Origin: Flectobacillus roseus
GTDB lineage: Bacteria; Bacteroidota; Bacteroidia; Cytophagales; Spirosomataceae
Assembly (NCBI RefSeq): GCF_030056665.1
Contig: NZ_JASHIG010000033.1
Strand: one strand, 5' to 3'
DNA: 64,000 nucleotides
Position numbers and translations under genes: made by a program. The notes beneath the pieces are model-generated. The model saw only the letters and a program-made list of their open reading frames with translations, did no database searches and was not told where the DNA came from. This document shows, one piece after another, positions 27,058 through 36,685 of this stretch; position 1 is the first letter of the stretch; the number at the start of each line of letters is the position of its first letter.

Positions 27058-27606
27058 CTACTGGCAATCTTCCAGCCAATGTTCTATCATGAAACTCTTA
27101 TCTTTTTTGGAATACGCCGCAATGGGCTTGGTCCAAGAGAGCTTTTCAAGTTGTTCTAACACACAACTTTTATCATGAAAAACCATTTTTAGATTTTGTC
27201 TTGACATCCACAAGATAGGAGAATCAGGCGTCTCGCTAAAAAAATACAGCGTATTATTGGCATCACCCACATAGTTATCTTGAGAATAAACCACTAGTTT
27301 TCCGAGTTGCTCAACTTTGTAAAAGCTACCTTCAAAAAAACGATATACGTCTTTATCCTCCTCCTGATAACCCCAAAAATGGTGTATATCATAAATTTTA
27401 GTTTGCCCATCTTTGATATGTACTTCTATCGCCCCTTTACTCGCTTTCCAATCCACCGAGCGAATGTCTTGCGTGGCAATATTTGGCAGGGTAATGTCTT
27501 TACTATTACCCAAAATTCTTGAAATATGATTGCCTTTGGGTTGTTTTCCAGCTTTGGTCTGGAAGGCAAACAGACCAATAAGCAAAAGTGAAATAATGGT
27601 TCTCAT
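27058..27606 (-). CDS. Hypothetical secreted protein
   Basis: A 182-residue protein with a signal peptide (about 1-19). The mature part is predominantly beta structure with many Lys, Asp and Tyr residues and two Cys (one at the C-terminus). No family or catalytic motif recognised. It lies between the sulfur-related cluster and the second RND locus on the same strand, with a hairpin (27643-27683) separating it from the adaptor gene. Grouping with either neighbour is uncertain. Confidence 0.6.
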   Translation of the reverse strand: MRTIISLLLIGLFAFQTKAGKQPKGNHISRILGNSKDITLPNIATQDIRSVDWKASKGAIEVHIKDGQTKIYDIHHFWGYQEEDKDVYRFFEGSFYKVEQLGKLVVYSQDNYVGDANNTLYFFSETPDSPILWMSRQNLKMVFHDKSCVLEQLEKLSWTKPIAAYSKKDKSFMIEHWLEDCQ

Positions 27607-27642
27607 AGTTTTGTTTCATTAAATTGTTGGTAAGTATTTTGG

Positions 27643-27683
27643 AGCACTGGTCGTTTTACTAAACAGATTATTCGACCAGTGCT
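27643..27683. terminator. Hairpin between RND adaptor and hypothetical gene
   Basis: AGCACTGGTCG (27643-27653) pairs perfectly with CGACCAGTGCT (27673-27683), 19-nt loop. On the minus strand it lies 4 nt after the adaptor stop codon. It has no strong T-run on that strand, so terminator activity or a transcript-end protector role is likely but unproven. Confidence 0.5.
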
Positions 27684-27687
27684 TTTC

Positions 27688-28785
27688 TTATAATTTCGTT
27701 TTTACAGCTACGCCATTCGGTATTTCGTCAGATGCCGTTTTGAGCACTGTATCGCCAGACTTGATATCACCAAAAATTTCTACTTTACCCTCTGCTTCTA
27801 TGCCTTTTTTTACTTCAACCCATGAAGCTATTCCGTTTTCTACCTTTACCACAAAGCATTTTTCTAAGGTAGTGGCTACTGCCGAACTAGGTACGGTAAG
27901 GCTAGTCGTATTGCGCTGAAAAGGCAAAGTCACTTGTGTATAGGTACCCGATACCAACTGTAATTGAGGATTCTGAACATCAATTTCGATGAGTTCAGAG
28001 CGAGTTTGTTTATTAACGTTATGAGATATACGACTCACTTTTCCTGCAAACTTCTTATCTGGTAGATTCATTACAGAAAAAGATATCGGCTGACTCAAAC
28101 GAATAGCACTGATGTATCGTTCAGGCACTGGAATTCTTAGACGTAGTCTGTTTTCTTGTTTGATTTTAAAAATAGCAACAGCACTTTTATCATTAGGTCC
28201 GACAAAAGCCCCAGGTGACAAACGACGTTCTGCAACAACGCCATCAAATGGTGCTTTGATGGATAGATATTCGGTCATGACCTGAATAGACTGGTAAACG
28301 GCCTTGGCTCCCAACCAAGTCAAACTATCCGACACAATCTTTGAATGAGCAATATCCAAATCATTCGGCGAAACCGTCCCAGGAGTTTGATTGGCTTTTT
28401 GCAATCTTTTATAAACCGATTTACTCGTATTCAGCTGCGACTCAGCCGAACGCATTTTGGCAGTAGCCTCCGCTAATTGCAAACTTAGTTCGGGAGCATC
28501 GAGTACGGCCAGTACTTGCCCAGTGCTCACACGATCGCCAATATCAACATTAATTCTTTTGATGTACCCATTTACTTTAGGAAAAAGGTCAGTTTCAAAG
28601 TAACTTTCTAATTCGCCTGGAATTTGTAATTCTTGACTCGGCTTTGCACTTTCTACCTTGATAGCAGGGTATATCACTTGCTCCTCGGTATTAGAACTGA
28701 TAGGCTCTGATTTGGATTGCGTACAAGAATCCAATAAAATTTGGCTTGTCAAAGCTGCTAATATAATAAGATGTGAGAGTTTCAT
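27688..28785 (-). CDS. RND efflux membrane-fusion lipoprotein
   Basis: A periplasmic adaptor of about 365 residues. I chose the ATG at 28785; a TTG three codons upstream is also open. A lipoprotein signal peptide with lipobox LDSC leads into a lipoyl half-domain (DIGDRVSTGQVLAVLDAPELS), a coiled-coil hairpin, the second lipoyl half (IKAPFDGVVAERRLSPG), and beta-barrel and membrane-proximal domains. It lies 26 nt downstream of the RND pump gene, so the two are cotranscribed and form one complex with the TolC-like protein at 32083. Gene order is pump-adaptor reversed relative to the first locus. Confidence 0.88.
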   Translation of the reverse strand: MKLSHLIILAALTSQILLDSCTQSKSEPISSNTEEQVIYPAIKVESAKPSQELQIPGELESYFETDLFPKVNGYIKRINVDIGDRVSTGQVLAVLDAPELSLQLAEATAKMRSAESQLNTSKSVYKRLQKANQTPGTVSPNDLDIAHSKIVSDSLTWLGAKAVYQSIQVMTEYLSIKAPFDGVVAERRLSPGAFVGPNDKSAVAIFKIKQENRLRLRIPVPERYISAIRLSQPISFSVMNLPDKKFAGKVSRISHNVNKQTRSELIEIDVQNPQLQLVSGTYTQVTLPFQRNTTSLTVPSSAVATTLEKCFVVKVENGIASWVEVKKGIEAEGKVEIFGDIKSGDTVLKTASDEIPNGVAVKTKL

Positions 28786-28811
28786 AACGTTCAATATTTT
28801 GAATCTGAATA

Positions 28812-31800
28812 TTAGTTTTTATCCTCAGGATTTAAAGAAGGAGATGCAAGTGAGCTATTTTTCTGAACGGCTGCAAATACGACAGGCAAAACCAACAAGG
28901 CAGCAAATGTTGAGGCCACCAATCCACCAATCACCGCACGACCCAGTGGTGCACTTTGCTCACCCGATTCGCTCATACCACTCGCCATTGGAATCATCCC
29001 TACGACCATGGCAATAGAGGTCATTAAAATCGGGCGCAAACGAACAGCACCAGCTACCTTAGCAGCTTGATAGGAATCTTTATAGGTCAGTCGAAGAGTT
29101 TCGGCATTAGTTACCAATAACAATGCATTCGCAACTGATACCCCCACTGACATAATAATACCCATATAGGATTGCAGATTGAGGGTACTTCCTGTTGCCA
29201 AAAGAATCAAAATCGAGCCAGCTAACACGGCAGGAATTGTCACTAATACCACACCTGACACTTTAAATGACTGGTAATTGGCTGCTAACAATAAAAATAT
29301 CACCACAATAGCCAGTGCCAAACCCGAGCTTAAACTTTGAAGGGTTTCCTCCAAAAGTTTCGCCATACCTTTCAATTCTACGACCGTTCCTTTGGGTGTG
29401 TCTCCTGCCTGAGCAATGGCACGATTGACATCAACGGTAGCCGTTCCTAAGTCAACCTGATGGATATTTGCCGAAACTGTCACGATACGGCGAGGTCCTA
29501 CACGGTCATATTCCCCTGGAATAGTTGTTGGCGTAATGGTAGCGACATCTCCTAATGTTGGTCGTAATTGTCCCGAAATCAGTGGAATATTTTCCATATC
29601 CTGTACCGAAGACATTTCGTACTCGGGTAAAGCTACTTGTACCTGATAAGCATAGCCTTTCTTTTCGTCTAACCAAAAGTTTTTGGCAGTAAAACGACTC
29701 GAAGAGGTGGCTGCCACAACCGATTTGGATACCATGTCGGCGGTTAACCCAAACTGCGCCAAACGAACTCTGTCTATTTTAATATCAAAACTTGGATAGT
29801 TCAATGGTTGATTAATACGGATATCGCGGAGGTACGGAATTTTCTTTAGTACAGCTATCAGTTGATTAGCATACTTTTGCCCATCCTTCAAATCCTTTCC
29901 TCCTATTCTTACCTCAATTGGCGTTAATGAACCTTGACTCATAATTTTATCCGTTAAATCAATAGGTTCAAAAGACACATTTACACCCGATAATTGCTCA
30001 CGCACCTTTTGACGAATTTCATCTTTTAGGTTATCCAATGAAGTCATTTCATATTCCTTTGCAATATTGACTTGAAGTGTAGCCTCATGTGGACCTGCAT
30101 TGAATACATACAAGGAACTTGTTCCATAACTAGACGGCGTCATACCTACAAATGCCGAAGAAATCTCTATATTCTTGTCTTGAACAATGCTTTTAATGAT
30201 GCCTATGACCTGTTTTACGGCTAATTCGGTACGTTCAATGCGTTTACCTTGTTCTCCTATAATTCTTACCTGAAATTGGTGAGAGTGGTTGAGTTTGGGC
30301 ATCATATCTTTTCCAATTTTCATAAAACCAACCACAACAACACCAATCGTCACAACAAGATAGCCGAGAATTAAAGCCTTTTTCTGATTCATCAAACTTT
30401 CTAAGAGTCGTAGATAACCCAGTTTGAACTTCTCAAATCCTGAGATTTTTTCTGGATGTTTTTCTTCATACTCTTCCATAGCCTCTTCGTGTGGGCTGTC
30501 CAAATCGTTCAAGATTTTTTTCTCATGTTTTGCTGGATGTTCATGTCCTTTTAGCCACCAGTTTGCCAATACTGGCACAAGAGTTTGAGAAAAAATAAAA
30601 GAAGCAATCATCGAAAAACCTACCGCCAACGACAAAGGCATAAACATCCCCTTGGGAACGCCTGTCATCAATAATGCAGGGGCAAAAACAGCCAAAATAC
30701 AAAGCGTAATCAAGACCAAAGGAAACGAAACCTCACGAGTGGCATCCAAAATAGCCCAAGCTTTTGACTTTCCCATTTCCAAATGTTGGTGAATATTTTC
30801 GATCACAACAGTCGCTTGGTCAACCAAGATACCGATAGCCAAGGCAAGTCCTGACAAAGTCATAATATTGATGGTTTCGCCTACCAAATTCAGGGCTAAA
30901 ATGGCCACCAACAACGAAGTAGGAATCGTAATTATTACCACAAGCGAACTTCTTAAATCACCCAAGAAAAGTAATACCACCAAGCCCGTCAGCAAGGCTC
31001 CAATCAAACCTTCTGTACCTAAACTTTCGACCGCATTGGTCACATATACCGACTGGTCGAAAACATATTTTAGCTCTACATAGTCAGGTAAAAGCGATTG
31101 CATTTCTGGCATTTTTGCCTTCAACGCTTTCACAACACTCATCGTTGAAGCATCCGACGTTTTGGTGAGCGGAATATAAACCGAGCGCTTTCCATCCACC
31201 AAAGCATATCCAACTGTCACATCGGCGGCATCTTCGACCGAGGCTACATCTCGCAAGAATACCGTAGTACCCGTTAATCGTTTGATAGGTACATTCAAAA
31301 AATCCTCCACATGTTTCATCACCGAGTTGATTGGCGTCATGTAAGTATAGTCGCCCACACGAACGTTCCCAGCGGGTGAAATTTGGTTGTTTTTTACCAC
31401 CGACTGCACAATTTCGTCAGGTGTTAACTGATAACTACGCATCGCTTCGGGGTCTACACGAACGACAACTGTCCGTTCATTTCCACCAAAAGGTGATGGC
31501 GAAGACGCCCCAGGAATTTGTGAAAACAAGGGTCGAATTTTAGTAGAAGCCAAATCTTGCAATTCATTCAAATCCGCTTTTTTACTACTAAAAACTAATT
31601 GTCCTACAGGCAAATTGGTCGCATCAAAACGTACTACTGTTGGGGGAACTGTCCCTGGAGGCATGTAGTTCAATGAGCGGTTTACGTTGTTAGCAACCTC
31701 CCCTGCTGCCTGCGCCATGTTTACATTTTCGTAAAAAGTTAGCTTTACAATACATAAGCCTTGAACATTTCGAACCTCTATATCTTTTACCCCCGATACA

Positions 31801-32021
31801 TACAACATCTGGTTTTGATAACGAGTAGAGATGAAGCCTTCCAATTGAGCGGGCGTCATTCCTCCGTAAGGTTGGGCAATGTAAATGGTTGGCAAATTCA
31901 GTTTTGGAAAAATATCAATGGGTATTTTGAATAAAGCCAAAATCGAAAATATCGTTAGCCCAAGTATTGCCACAATGACCGTAATGGGTTTCGATAAGGC
32001 TCCTGTGAGTAATTTGTCCAT
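28812..32021 (-). CDS. RND-family efflux transporter (AcrB/AcrD/AcrF-type)
   Basis: Inner-membrane proton-coupled pump of 1069 residues with the RND 12-helix plan and two periplasmic loops. In TM4 the segment is LAIGILVDQATVVIENI. Drug pumps of the AcrB type have two adjacent Asp here; this protein has Asp401 then Gln402. It also lacks the heavy-metal DxxxxxDxxxxxxE motif seen in the pump at 10795, so its substrate is probably an organic compound or unknown. A Lys/Glu-rich cytoplasmic insertion (about 500-550) precedes the second half. It sits in a TolC, RND, adaptor operon with a two-component system upstream. Confidence 0.88.
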   Translation of the reverse strand: MDKLLTGALSKPITVIVAILGLTIFSILALFKIPIDIFPKLNLPTIYIAQPYGGMTPAQLEGFISTRYQNQMLYVSGVKDIEVRNVQGLCIVKLTFYENVNMAQAAGEVANNVNRSLNYMPPGTVPPTVVRFDATNLPVGQLVFSSKKADLNELQDLASTKIRPLFSQIPGASSPSPFGGNERTVVVRVDPEAMRSYQLTPDEIVQSVVKNNQISPAGNVRVGDYTYMTPINSVMKHVEDFLNVPIKRLTGTTVFLRDVASVEDAADVTVGYALVDGKRSVYIPLTKTSDASTMSVVKALKAKMPEMQSLLPDYVELKYVFDQSVYVTNAVESLGTEGLIGALLTGLVVLLFLGDLRSSLVVIITIPTSLLVAILALNLVGETINIMTLSGLALAIGILVDQATVVIENIHQHLEMGKSKAWAILDATREVSFPLVLITLCILAVFAPALLMTGVPKGMFMPLSLAVGFSMIASFIFSQTLVPVLANWWLKGHEHPAKHEKKILNDLDSPHEEAMEEYEEKHPEKISGFEKFKLGYLRLLESLMNQKKALILGYLVVTIGVVVVGFMKIGKDMMPKLNHSHQFQVRIIGEQGKRIERTELAVKQVIGIIKSIVQDKNIEISSAFVGMTPSSYGTSSLYVFNAGPHEATLQVNIAKEYEMTSLDNLKDEIRQKVREQLSGVNVSFEPIDLTDKIMSQGSLTPIEVRIGGKDLKDGQKYANQLIAVLKKIPYLRDIRINQPLNYPSFDIKIDRVRLAQFGLTADMVSKSVVAATSSSRFTAKNFWLDEKKGYAYQVQVALPEYEMSSVQDMENIPLISGQLRPTLGDVATITPTTIPGEYDRVGPRRIVTVSANIHQVDLGTATVDVNRAIAQAGDTPKGTVVELKGMAKLLEETLQSLSSGLALAIVVIFLLLAANYQSFKVSGVVLVTIPAVLAGSILILLATGSTLNLQSYMGIIMSVGVSVANALLLVTNAETLRLTYKDSYQAAKVAGAVRLRPILMTSIAMVVGMIPMASGMSESGEQSAPLGRAVIGGLVASTFAALLVLPVVFAAVQKNSSLASPSLNPEDKN

Positions 32022-32082
32022 ATTTTATCATCATTGAGTTGATAGGTGATTGAAATTATCAAAACCCTATCGCTCGAATTCT

Positions 32083-33498
32083 TTAGTTAAATTGATTGAG
32101 AAAAACATTAAGTTCGCCTTTTGATACATACTGGTGTAACACAGCTCTCCACACATTATTTCGAGCCACAGCTTCGTCTATTTCAGCACGGTTCAAAATC
32201 ATTTGGCTTTGAGTCACCTCCAGAATAGTACCCAAACCAGCTTGGTAGCGTGACTGTGCCTGCGCATAAGCAGCTTTGGCGGAGGTCAGTTGAAGGGGAA
32301 TTTGCTCAAAAATTTCTTTCGCTTTTTGGTATTCAATCGCCGATTGGACTATTTCTGATTGAAGTTTGATAGTTGCTTCGTCCTTCTCTTTTTGATAAAC
32401 CTGACTAAAGGAGTTTTGGGCAGAAGCTTCTTTTTTGATTCTGAAAATGTCAGAAATATTCCAGACTGTAGTCAGACCTAACATATAGTTATAGGCCCTA
32501 AAACCCAGGCCCGAGAGTGATTGGTTGTACACATAATTGCCATCTGCTCCCAAGTGGTCTTCAATCCCTGAACCCTTCGCCCATACTGCTCCACGAGCCA
32601 TAATGGCAGGTAAATACGATTTTTGGATACTATTGATTTTGAGCGTTGAGGTATTTATCCTTGCTTCAAAAAACCTAAGAACAGGGTGATTATTAAGATT
32701 ATCGGAAGAATTATTGGCTAAAGCAAAGGGCTGAGTACCATCCAATTTGGTATCAAGTAACTGATATTGGTTTTGTGGTAAACCTAATAATTCTGCCAGT
32801 CTTACTTTTTGCTGCTCTGCTTGTTTTTGACTTTCTATTAATAAGATTTTTGCTTTGGCAATATCTGCTACTGCCAAGGATGTATCTACGCCTGCTCTCA
32901 ATCCGGCAATCGCATTGGCTTTGATGGTTTGGTAAAAAGCTTGTGCTCGTTCCAGATTTTTCTGTTGAATTTTGGTAGCTTCTTGAAAAACCAAACTCAA
33001 AATATAGGCATCTGAAACTTTTGATTTATGCACATAGATTTCTTTTTCGTAATCCAACTTGGCTTGTTGGATACTGGCATTAGCCACTCTTAAATCGGCT
33101 TCTTTTTTACCAAATGTTGCGAGCTTATAGCTCGTTAAAATGGTTGTAAAACTGCTAAATACAGGCTCTGACGCGAAGCCATCAATATTGGTAGTCCCCG
33201 AAGACGGAATAGCAGCTCCCTCATTAGAAAAATACGTTCCTCTTACCTGATTAGAGCTGGCAAACAAAGTTTGCGCCTGAAATACCACCGAAGGCATCGT
33301 ATAATTCAACTTTTTGGCTTCGGCATCACGTTCGCTTGCGTCTATCGCCAACATTTTGGCACGTATGGTCGGGTAATTGGTTGTTGCCGTTTCGACTGCT
33401 TGCTGAATACTTAAATTGCTAGGACTATTTTGAGAATATCCTGTCGTACAGCACATTAGCATACCTATTCCCCAATAGACAAATACTCTTTTATCCAT
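32083..33498 (-). CDS. TolC-family outer-membrane efflux protein
   Basis: A 471-residue outer-membrane channel. Signal peptide about 1-22. Two OEP repeats with long helices containing many Gln and Ala (for example YAQAQSRYQAGLGTILEVTQSQ, quoted in part as YQAGLGTILEVTQSQ) are typical. The gene is the first of the three pump genes and lies 61 nt before the RND gene. Upstream, 305 nt containing a family C repeat separate it from the histidine kinase gene, so it probably has its own promoter controlled by the adjacent regulator. Confidence 0.9.
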   Translation of the reverse strand: MDKRVFVYWGIGMLMCCTTGYSQNSPSNLSIQQAVETATTNYPTIRAKMLAIDASERDAEAKKLNYTMPSVVFQAQTLFASSNQVRGTYFSNEGAAIPSSGTTNIDGFASEPVFSSFTTILTSYKLATFGKKEADLRVANASIQQAKLDYEKEIYVHKSKVSDAYILSLVFQEATKIQQKNLERAQAFYQTIKANAIAGLRAGVDTSLAVADIAKAKILLIESQKQAEQQKVRLAELLGLPQNQYQLLDTKLDGTQPFALANNSSDNLNNHPVLRFFEARINTSTLKINSIQKSYLPAIMARGAVWAKGSGIEDHLGADGNYVYNQSLSGLGFRAYNYMLGLTTVWNISDIFRIKKEASAQNSFSQVYQKEKDEATIKLQSEIVQSAIEYQKAKEIFEQIPLQLTSAKAAYAQAQSRYQAGLGTILEVTQSQMILNRAEIDEAVARNNVWRAVLHQYVSKGELNVFLNQFN

Positions 33499-33732
33499 AA
33501 TCTCTGATTGGTTTATGAATCAAAGGTATGTGCCACAACTAAGAGCCTTCTGAGAGAGACATTAAAAAGAGATTAAAGAAATGGGAGGAAATTGACAGAT
33601 GTTGAGATGAAGAATGTTACGAAGGAATTATTGTTGGGGATAGAGAATTTGGTTGGAGAGGTAAAATATTACGTCTCTACAGGATTTTTTTTAATGGCTT
33701 TTAAATTTTAATCATAATCTAGCTTATCATTT

Positions 33733-33782
33733 CAGTTTCAAAACTGTTAAAAAAATAAGTCCAAGACTAAGTCTTGAACTAG
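33733..33782 (-). repeat. Dispersed repeat, family C copy 2
   Basis: Near-exact inverse copy of 20522-20573: CAGTTTCAAAACTGTTAAAA, then AATAAGTCC and AAGACTAAGTCTTGAACTAG. It sits 22 nt from the 3' end of the histidine kinase gene in the 305-nt gap 33499-33803. Nothing else was seen in that gap. Confidence 0.8.
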
Positions 33783-33803
33783 TCATTTAACGATTAACCT
33801 CAT

Positions 33804-35171
33804 TCAGGCAATAGGTAGTAAAATACAAACACAAGTGCCTTGATTGATTTCTGATTGAATATCGAATTTACCTTTATGGAGTTCGATAATTTTTTTGACT
33901 AAAGTCAAACCTATACCAGAGCCTTGAATATGGGTACTATTTTTACCACGCATCATTGGCAAAAATACATTTTGAATATCTTCTCTCGAAATACCGATAC
34001 CTTGGTCTCTAAATTCGATTTTTATAAAAGTATCATCCTTAGAAAGAGTAACCTCGATGGGCTTTTTATTGGAGTATTTACAAGCATTATCCAACACATT
34101 TATAAGCGCTGAACGAAGCAAATGCAGCATTCCATTGACCAGTTCTCCCTCTTCAGACTCAGTGAAGCTATCATCTATCTTAAAATTGAGGAATTGCTTC
34201 GGATATTTCTGATTAATCACATCAATCGTATCCATAACTAATTCGAGGATATTTATTGAATGCATGAATATCGGTGAAGAAATAGATTCCACTTCAGTCA
34301 AATACAATAAATTATTTGACAAATCGATGGCTCTATTTACCTGTAAAAGTGCTTCTTGAATACTATTTTTCTGTGCCTCTTCACTTTGGTCGTAGGCTAA
34401 TGAGGTTTGCAATACGCCTTTGGTAATGGTCAATGGTGTTCGTAATTCGTGTGAAGCGTATGAGATAAAGCGCTTTTGATTTTCGCCTAGTTTTTGAATT
34501 TTTTCCAATAATTGATTAATCGCATCCGCTAAAACAGAAGCTTCATTCTGCTCATTTTCGAAGTTTTTAATACGAAAACCAAAGTCCGAAATAGCCGCTT
34601 CGCCCAATTGTGCATTGAGTCGATCGAAAGGTTGCATTGCTCTTTTTGAAAAAAAATACCCTGTCAAACTAATGATAATCAGAGCTAGGAGATTACCAAT
34701 AAAGATAGAATATCGCAAAGTATCACTCATGTTATGCCCATGCAAGTCATAGGCCGTAACGATAACAACGAATACCCTTCCGTTTTGCCAGTAAGATATT
34801 CCCAGACCCTCCTTAGGATAGCCCAAGCGTGTATTATGGTAGGTAAAATATACTTTTTTTTCTGCCCTAATTTGGTTCAGAAGACTTGTTTCAGGAAAAT
34901 AATCATGGTTGGCATCTGAGGTATATACTATCTTGTTTTTGTCATCGTATACGGCTTCATATTGCTCACTTAATGGAAAGAAAAATTCCTTTTTGAAGCG
35001 ACTCAGACTTTTTACAAAACGTTTTGTAGCCTCCGTTCTTGAATTCAAGCGGTCGTGCATCAAATTTTCTCTGTAGCTTTCATAAGAGAAATATACATAC
35101 AAAGAAAAAAGGATGAGAATAGCCGATACCACAAATAGAAAGGCAATGATAATGCGTTGTTTAATTGTCAT
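33804..35171 (-). CDS. Sensor histidine kinase of second RND locus
   Basis: A 455-residue membrane kinase. Membrane helices at about 7-30 and 155-175 flank a periplasmic sensor of about 120 residues. HAMP-like linker, HisKA domain with His241 in ASHELRTPLT, and HATPase domain (NVLDNACKYS N box, GSGIGLTLVKKI G box) follow. It overlaps the regulator gene by 4 nt. Its sequence and length parallel the kinase at 18209, suggesting duplicated systems that now control different pumps. The signal is unknown. Confidence 0.9.
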   Translation of the reverse strand: MTIKQRIIIAFLFVVSAILILFSLYVYFSYESYRENLMHDRLNSRTEATKRFVKSLSRFKKEFFFPLSEQYEAVYDDKNKIVYTSDANHDYFPETSLLNQIRAEKKVYFTYHNTRLGYPKEGLGISYWQNGRVFVVIVTAYDLHGHNMSDTLRYSIFIGNLLALIIISLTGYFFSKRAMQPFDRLNAQLGEAAISDFGFRIKNFENEQNEASVLADAINQLLEKIQKLGENQKRFISYASHELRTPLTITKGVLQTSLAYDQSEEAQKNSIQEALLQVNRAIDLSNNLLYLTEVESISSPIFMHSINILELVMDTIDVINQKYPKQFLNFKIDDSFTESEEGELVNGMLHLLRSALINVLDNACKYSNKKPIEVTLSKDDTFIKIEFRDQGIGISREDIQNVFLPMMRGKNSTHIQGSGIGLTLVKKIIELHKGKFDIQSEINQGTCVCILLPIA

Positions 35172-35845
35172 TCTTCTCGTAGGGAATAGCCTCTCCCAAT
35201 TATGGTATGAAGCAGTTTTTGATCAAAATCTTTATCCAATTTCCTTCTCAGATAGGTTATGTACACATCAATCACATTGGTATTGGTATCGAAATTGAGG
35301 TCCCAGACTTTCTCCAAAATATCTACTCTACTCACCACTTTCCCTTTGTTGAGCATCAAATATTCCAGCAAGTCATATTCACGTTTGGTGAGTTCAATTT
35401 TTTTACCTGAACGAGTTACTTCTTGTGTGTCAAGATTCAGTTTTAAGTCTGTAATTTCCAGAATTTTGCTTGGTTTAGCCCCAAACATATTTCGACGACC
35501 AAGTGCCTTCACTCTCAGTAACAACTCTTTAAATTCAAAGGGTTTAGCCAAATAGTCATCAGCACCAGCGTTGAAACCTATCTCTTTATCTTCGATGGTA
35601 CTCAATGCGGTTAGCATCATCACGGGGGTAGATGCCCAATTATTTTTGATGAATTTACAAAGCTCAAAGCCATTGATACTGGGCAAATTGACATCCAAAA
35701 TTACCACATCATAAGGTTTTTGGGACAAAATCCTTTGACCAATCAAACCGTCGTAAGCTATGTCTAAATTGATGTTTTCGCTAGAAAAACCTTTCTGAAT
35801 AAAGCCCGCCAGTTTGGGGTCGTCTTCTACTAATAGTACTTGCAT
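35168..35845 (-). CDS. OmpR-family response regulator of second RND locus
   Basis: A 225-residue regulator. Receiver domain with acidic pair at 8-9, phospho-acceptor Asp51 in VVILDVNLPS, and conserved Lys in DDYLAKPFE; winged-helix output domain at about 128-223. It begins the locus at 27688-35845 and overlaps the kinase gene by 4 nt. It probably controls the TolC-RND-adaptor genes about 2.3 kb downstream. Divergent to the VOC gene with 140 nt between. Confidence 0.92.
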   Translation of the reverse strand: MQVLLVEDDPKLAGFIQKGFSSENINLDIAYDGLIGQRILSQKPYDVVILDVNLPSINGFELCKFIKNNWASTPVMMLTALSTIEDKEIGFNAGADDYLAKPFEFKELLLRVKALGRRNMFGAKPSKILEITDLKLNLDTQEVTRSGKKIELTKREYDLLEYLMLNKGKVVSRVDILEKVWDLNFDTNTNVIDVYITYLRRKLDKDFDQKLLHTIIGRGYSLREE

Positions 35846-35985
35846 AAATTTAATTGAGTGTATTTATTGAGAAATTCTTACACGAAAGAAGGTCGAAATT
35901 AAAAAACCTTTGTTGAGTTCTTGGAACGATTTACCCGCTAAAAGGTTTAAAAGAAATACATAACCTCCTAAAACTTTTTCAAAAA

Positions 35986-36639
35986 ATGGACATTATTTCA
36001 ATTGAACTTCTCACTAAAAACCTTACAAAAACTACAGAATTCTATAAAGAAACCCTTGGTTTTGAGGTAGTCACAAAAAGCCAACAAGAAGTAACCTTCA
36101 AGGTGGGTACATCATTATTACGCTTTACAGAAAACCTATCTTTGGAGACAAAGTATCACTTTGCCTTCAATATTCCATCCAATCAGGTTGAATCCGCTTT
36201 GGAGTGGTTAAACAAAAAAGTGGATATTATTCTGGATGCGGATAAGCAATCTATTACTCAATTTGAAGATTGGAACGCACAAGCAATCTATTTTTATGAC
36301 AATAATGGAAATATTCTAGAATTTATAGCCCGTCGAGACCTTAAGGACAATAGTTCAGAAGACTTTTCAGGAAACTTAATTCGTTGTATCAGCGAAATTG
36401 GATTGGTTGGCGATGAACCTCTGAAGTTTGCAGAGCAACTGATACAGCAATATGGATTAAATTATTTTGAAAAAGGGCCTATTCTTTCAGACTTTACCGC
36501 CTTGGGCAATCACAATGGTTTATTAATTTTGTCTAAAACAGGAAGAAATTGGTACCCTACTCAACATCCTGCTCAAGTCAACTCGGTTTCGATTCAATTC
36601 ATTTCAAATGGCAAAGTGCACACGCTTCATTTTGATTGA
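35986..36639 (+). CDS. VOC-superfamily (glyoxalase-like) protein
   Basis: A 217-residue cytoplasmic protein. The first half is a clear VOC beta-alpha-beta-beta-beta module (IELLTKNLTKTTEFYKETLG at the start and IYFYDNNGNILEFIARRDL near 110). The second half (about 125-217) looks like a diverged second module (ISEIGLVGDEPLKFAEQLIQ start). The EFIARR Glu could be a metal ligand. Substrates of such stand-alone VOC proteins range from methylglyoxal adducts to antibiotics, and the actual one is unknown. It is followed 46 nt later by an RDD gene on the same strand. Confidence 0.8.
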   Translation: MDIISIELLTKNLTKTTEFYKETLGFEVVTKSQQEVTFKVGTSLLRFTENLSLETKYHFAFNIPSNQVESALEWLNKKVDIILDADKQSITQFEDWNAQAIYFYDNNGNILEFIARRDLKDNSSEDFSGNLIRCISEIGLVGDEPLKFAEQLIQQYGLNYFEKGPILSDFTALGNHNGLLILSKTGRNWYPTQHPAQVNSVSIQFISNGKVHTLHFD

Positions 36640-36685
36640 TCGTACCAAGCGTTGACTAACATTCAAAGGCATTTATTACATAACC

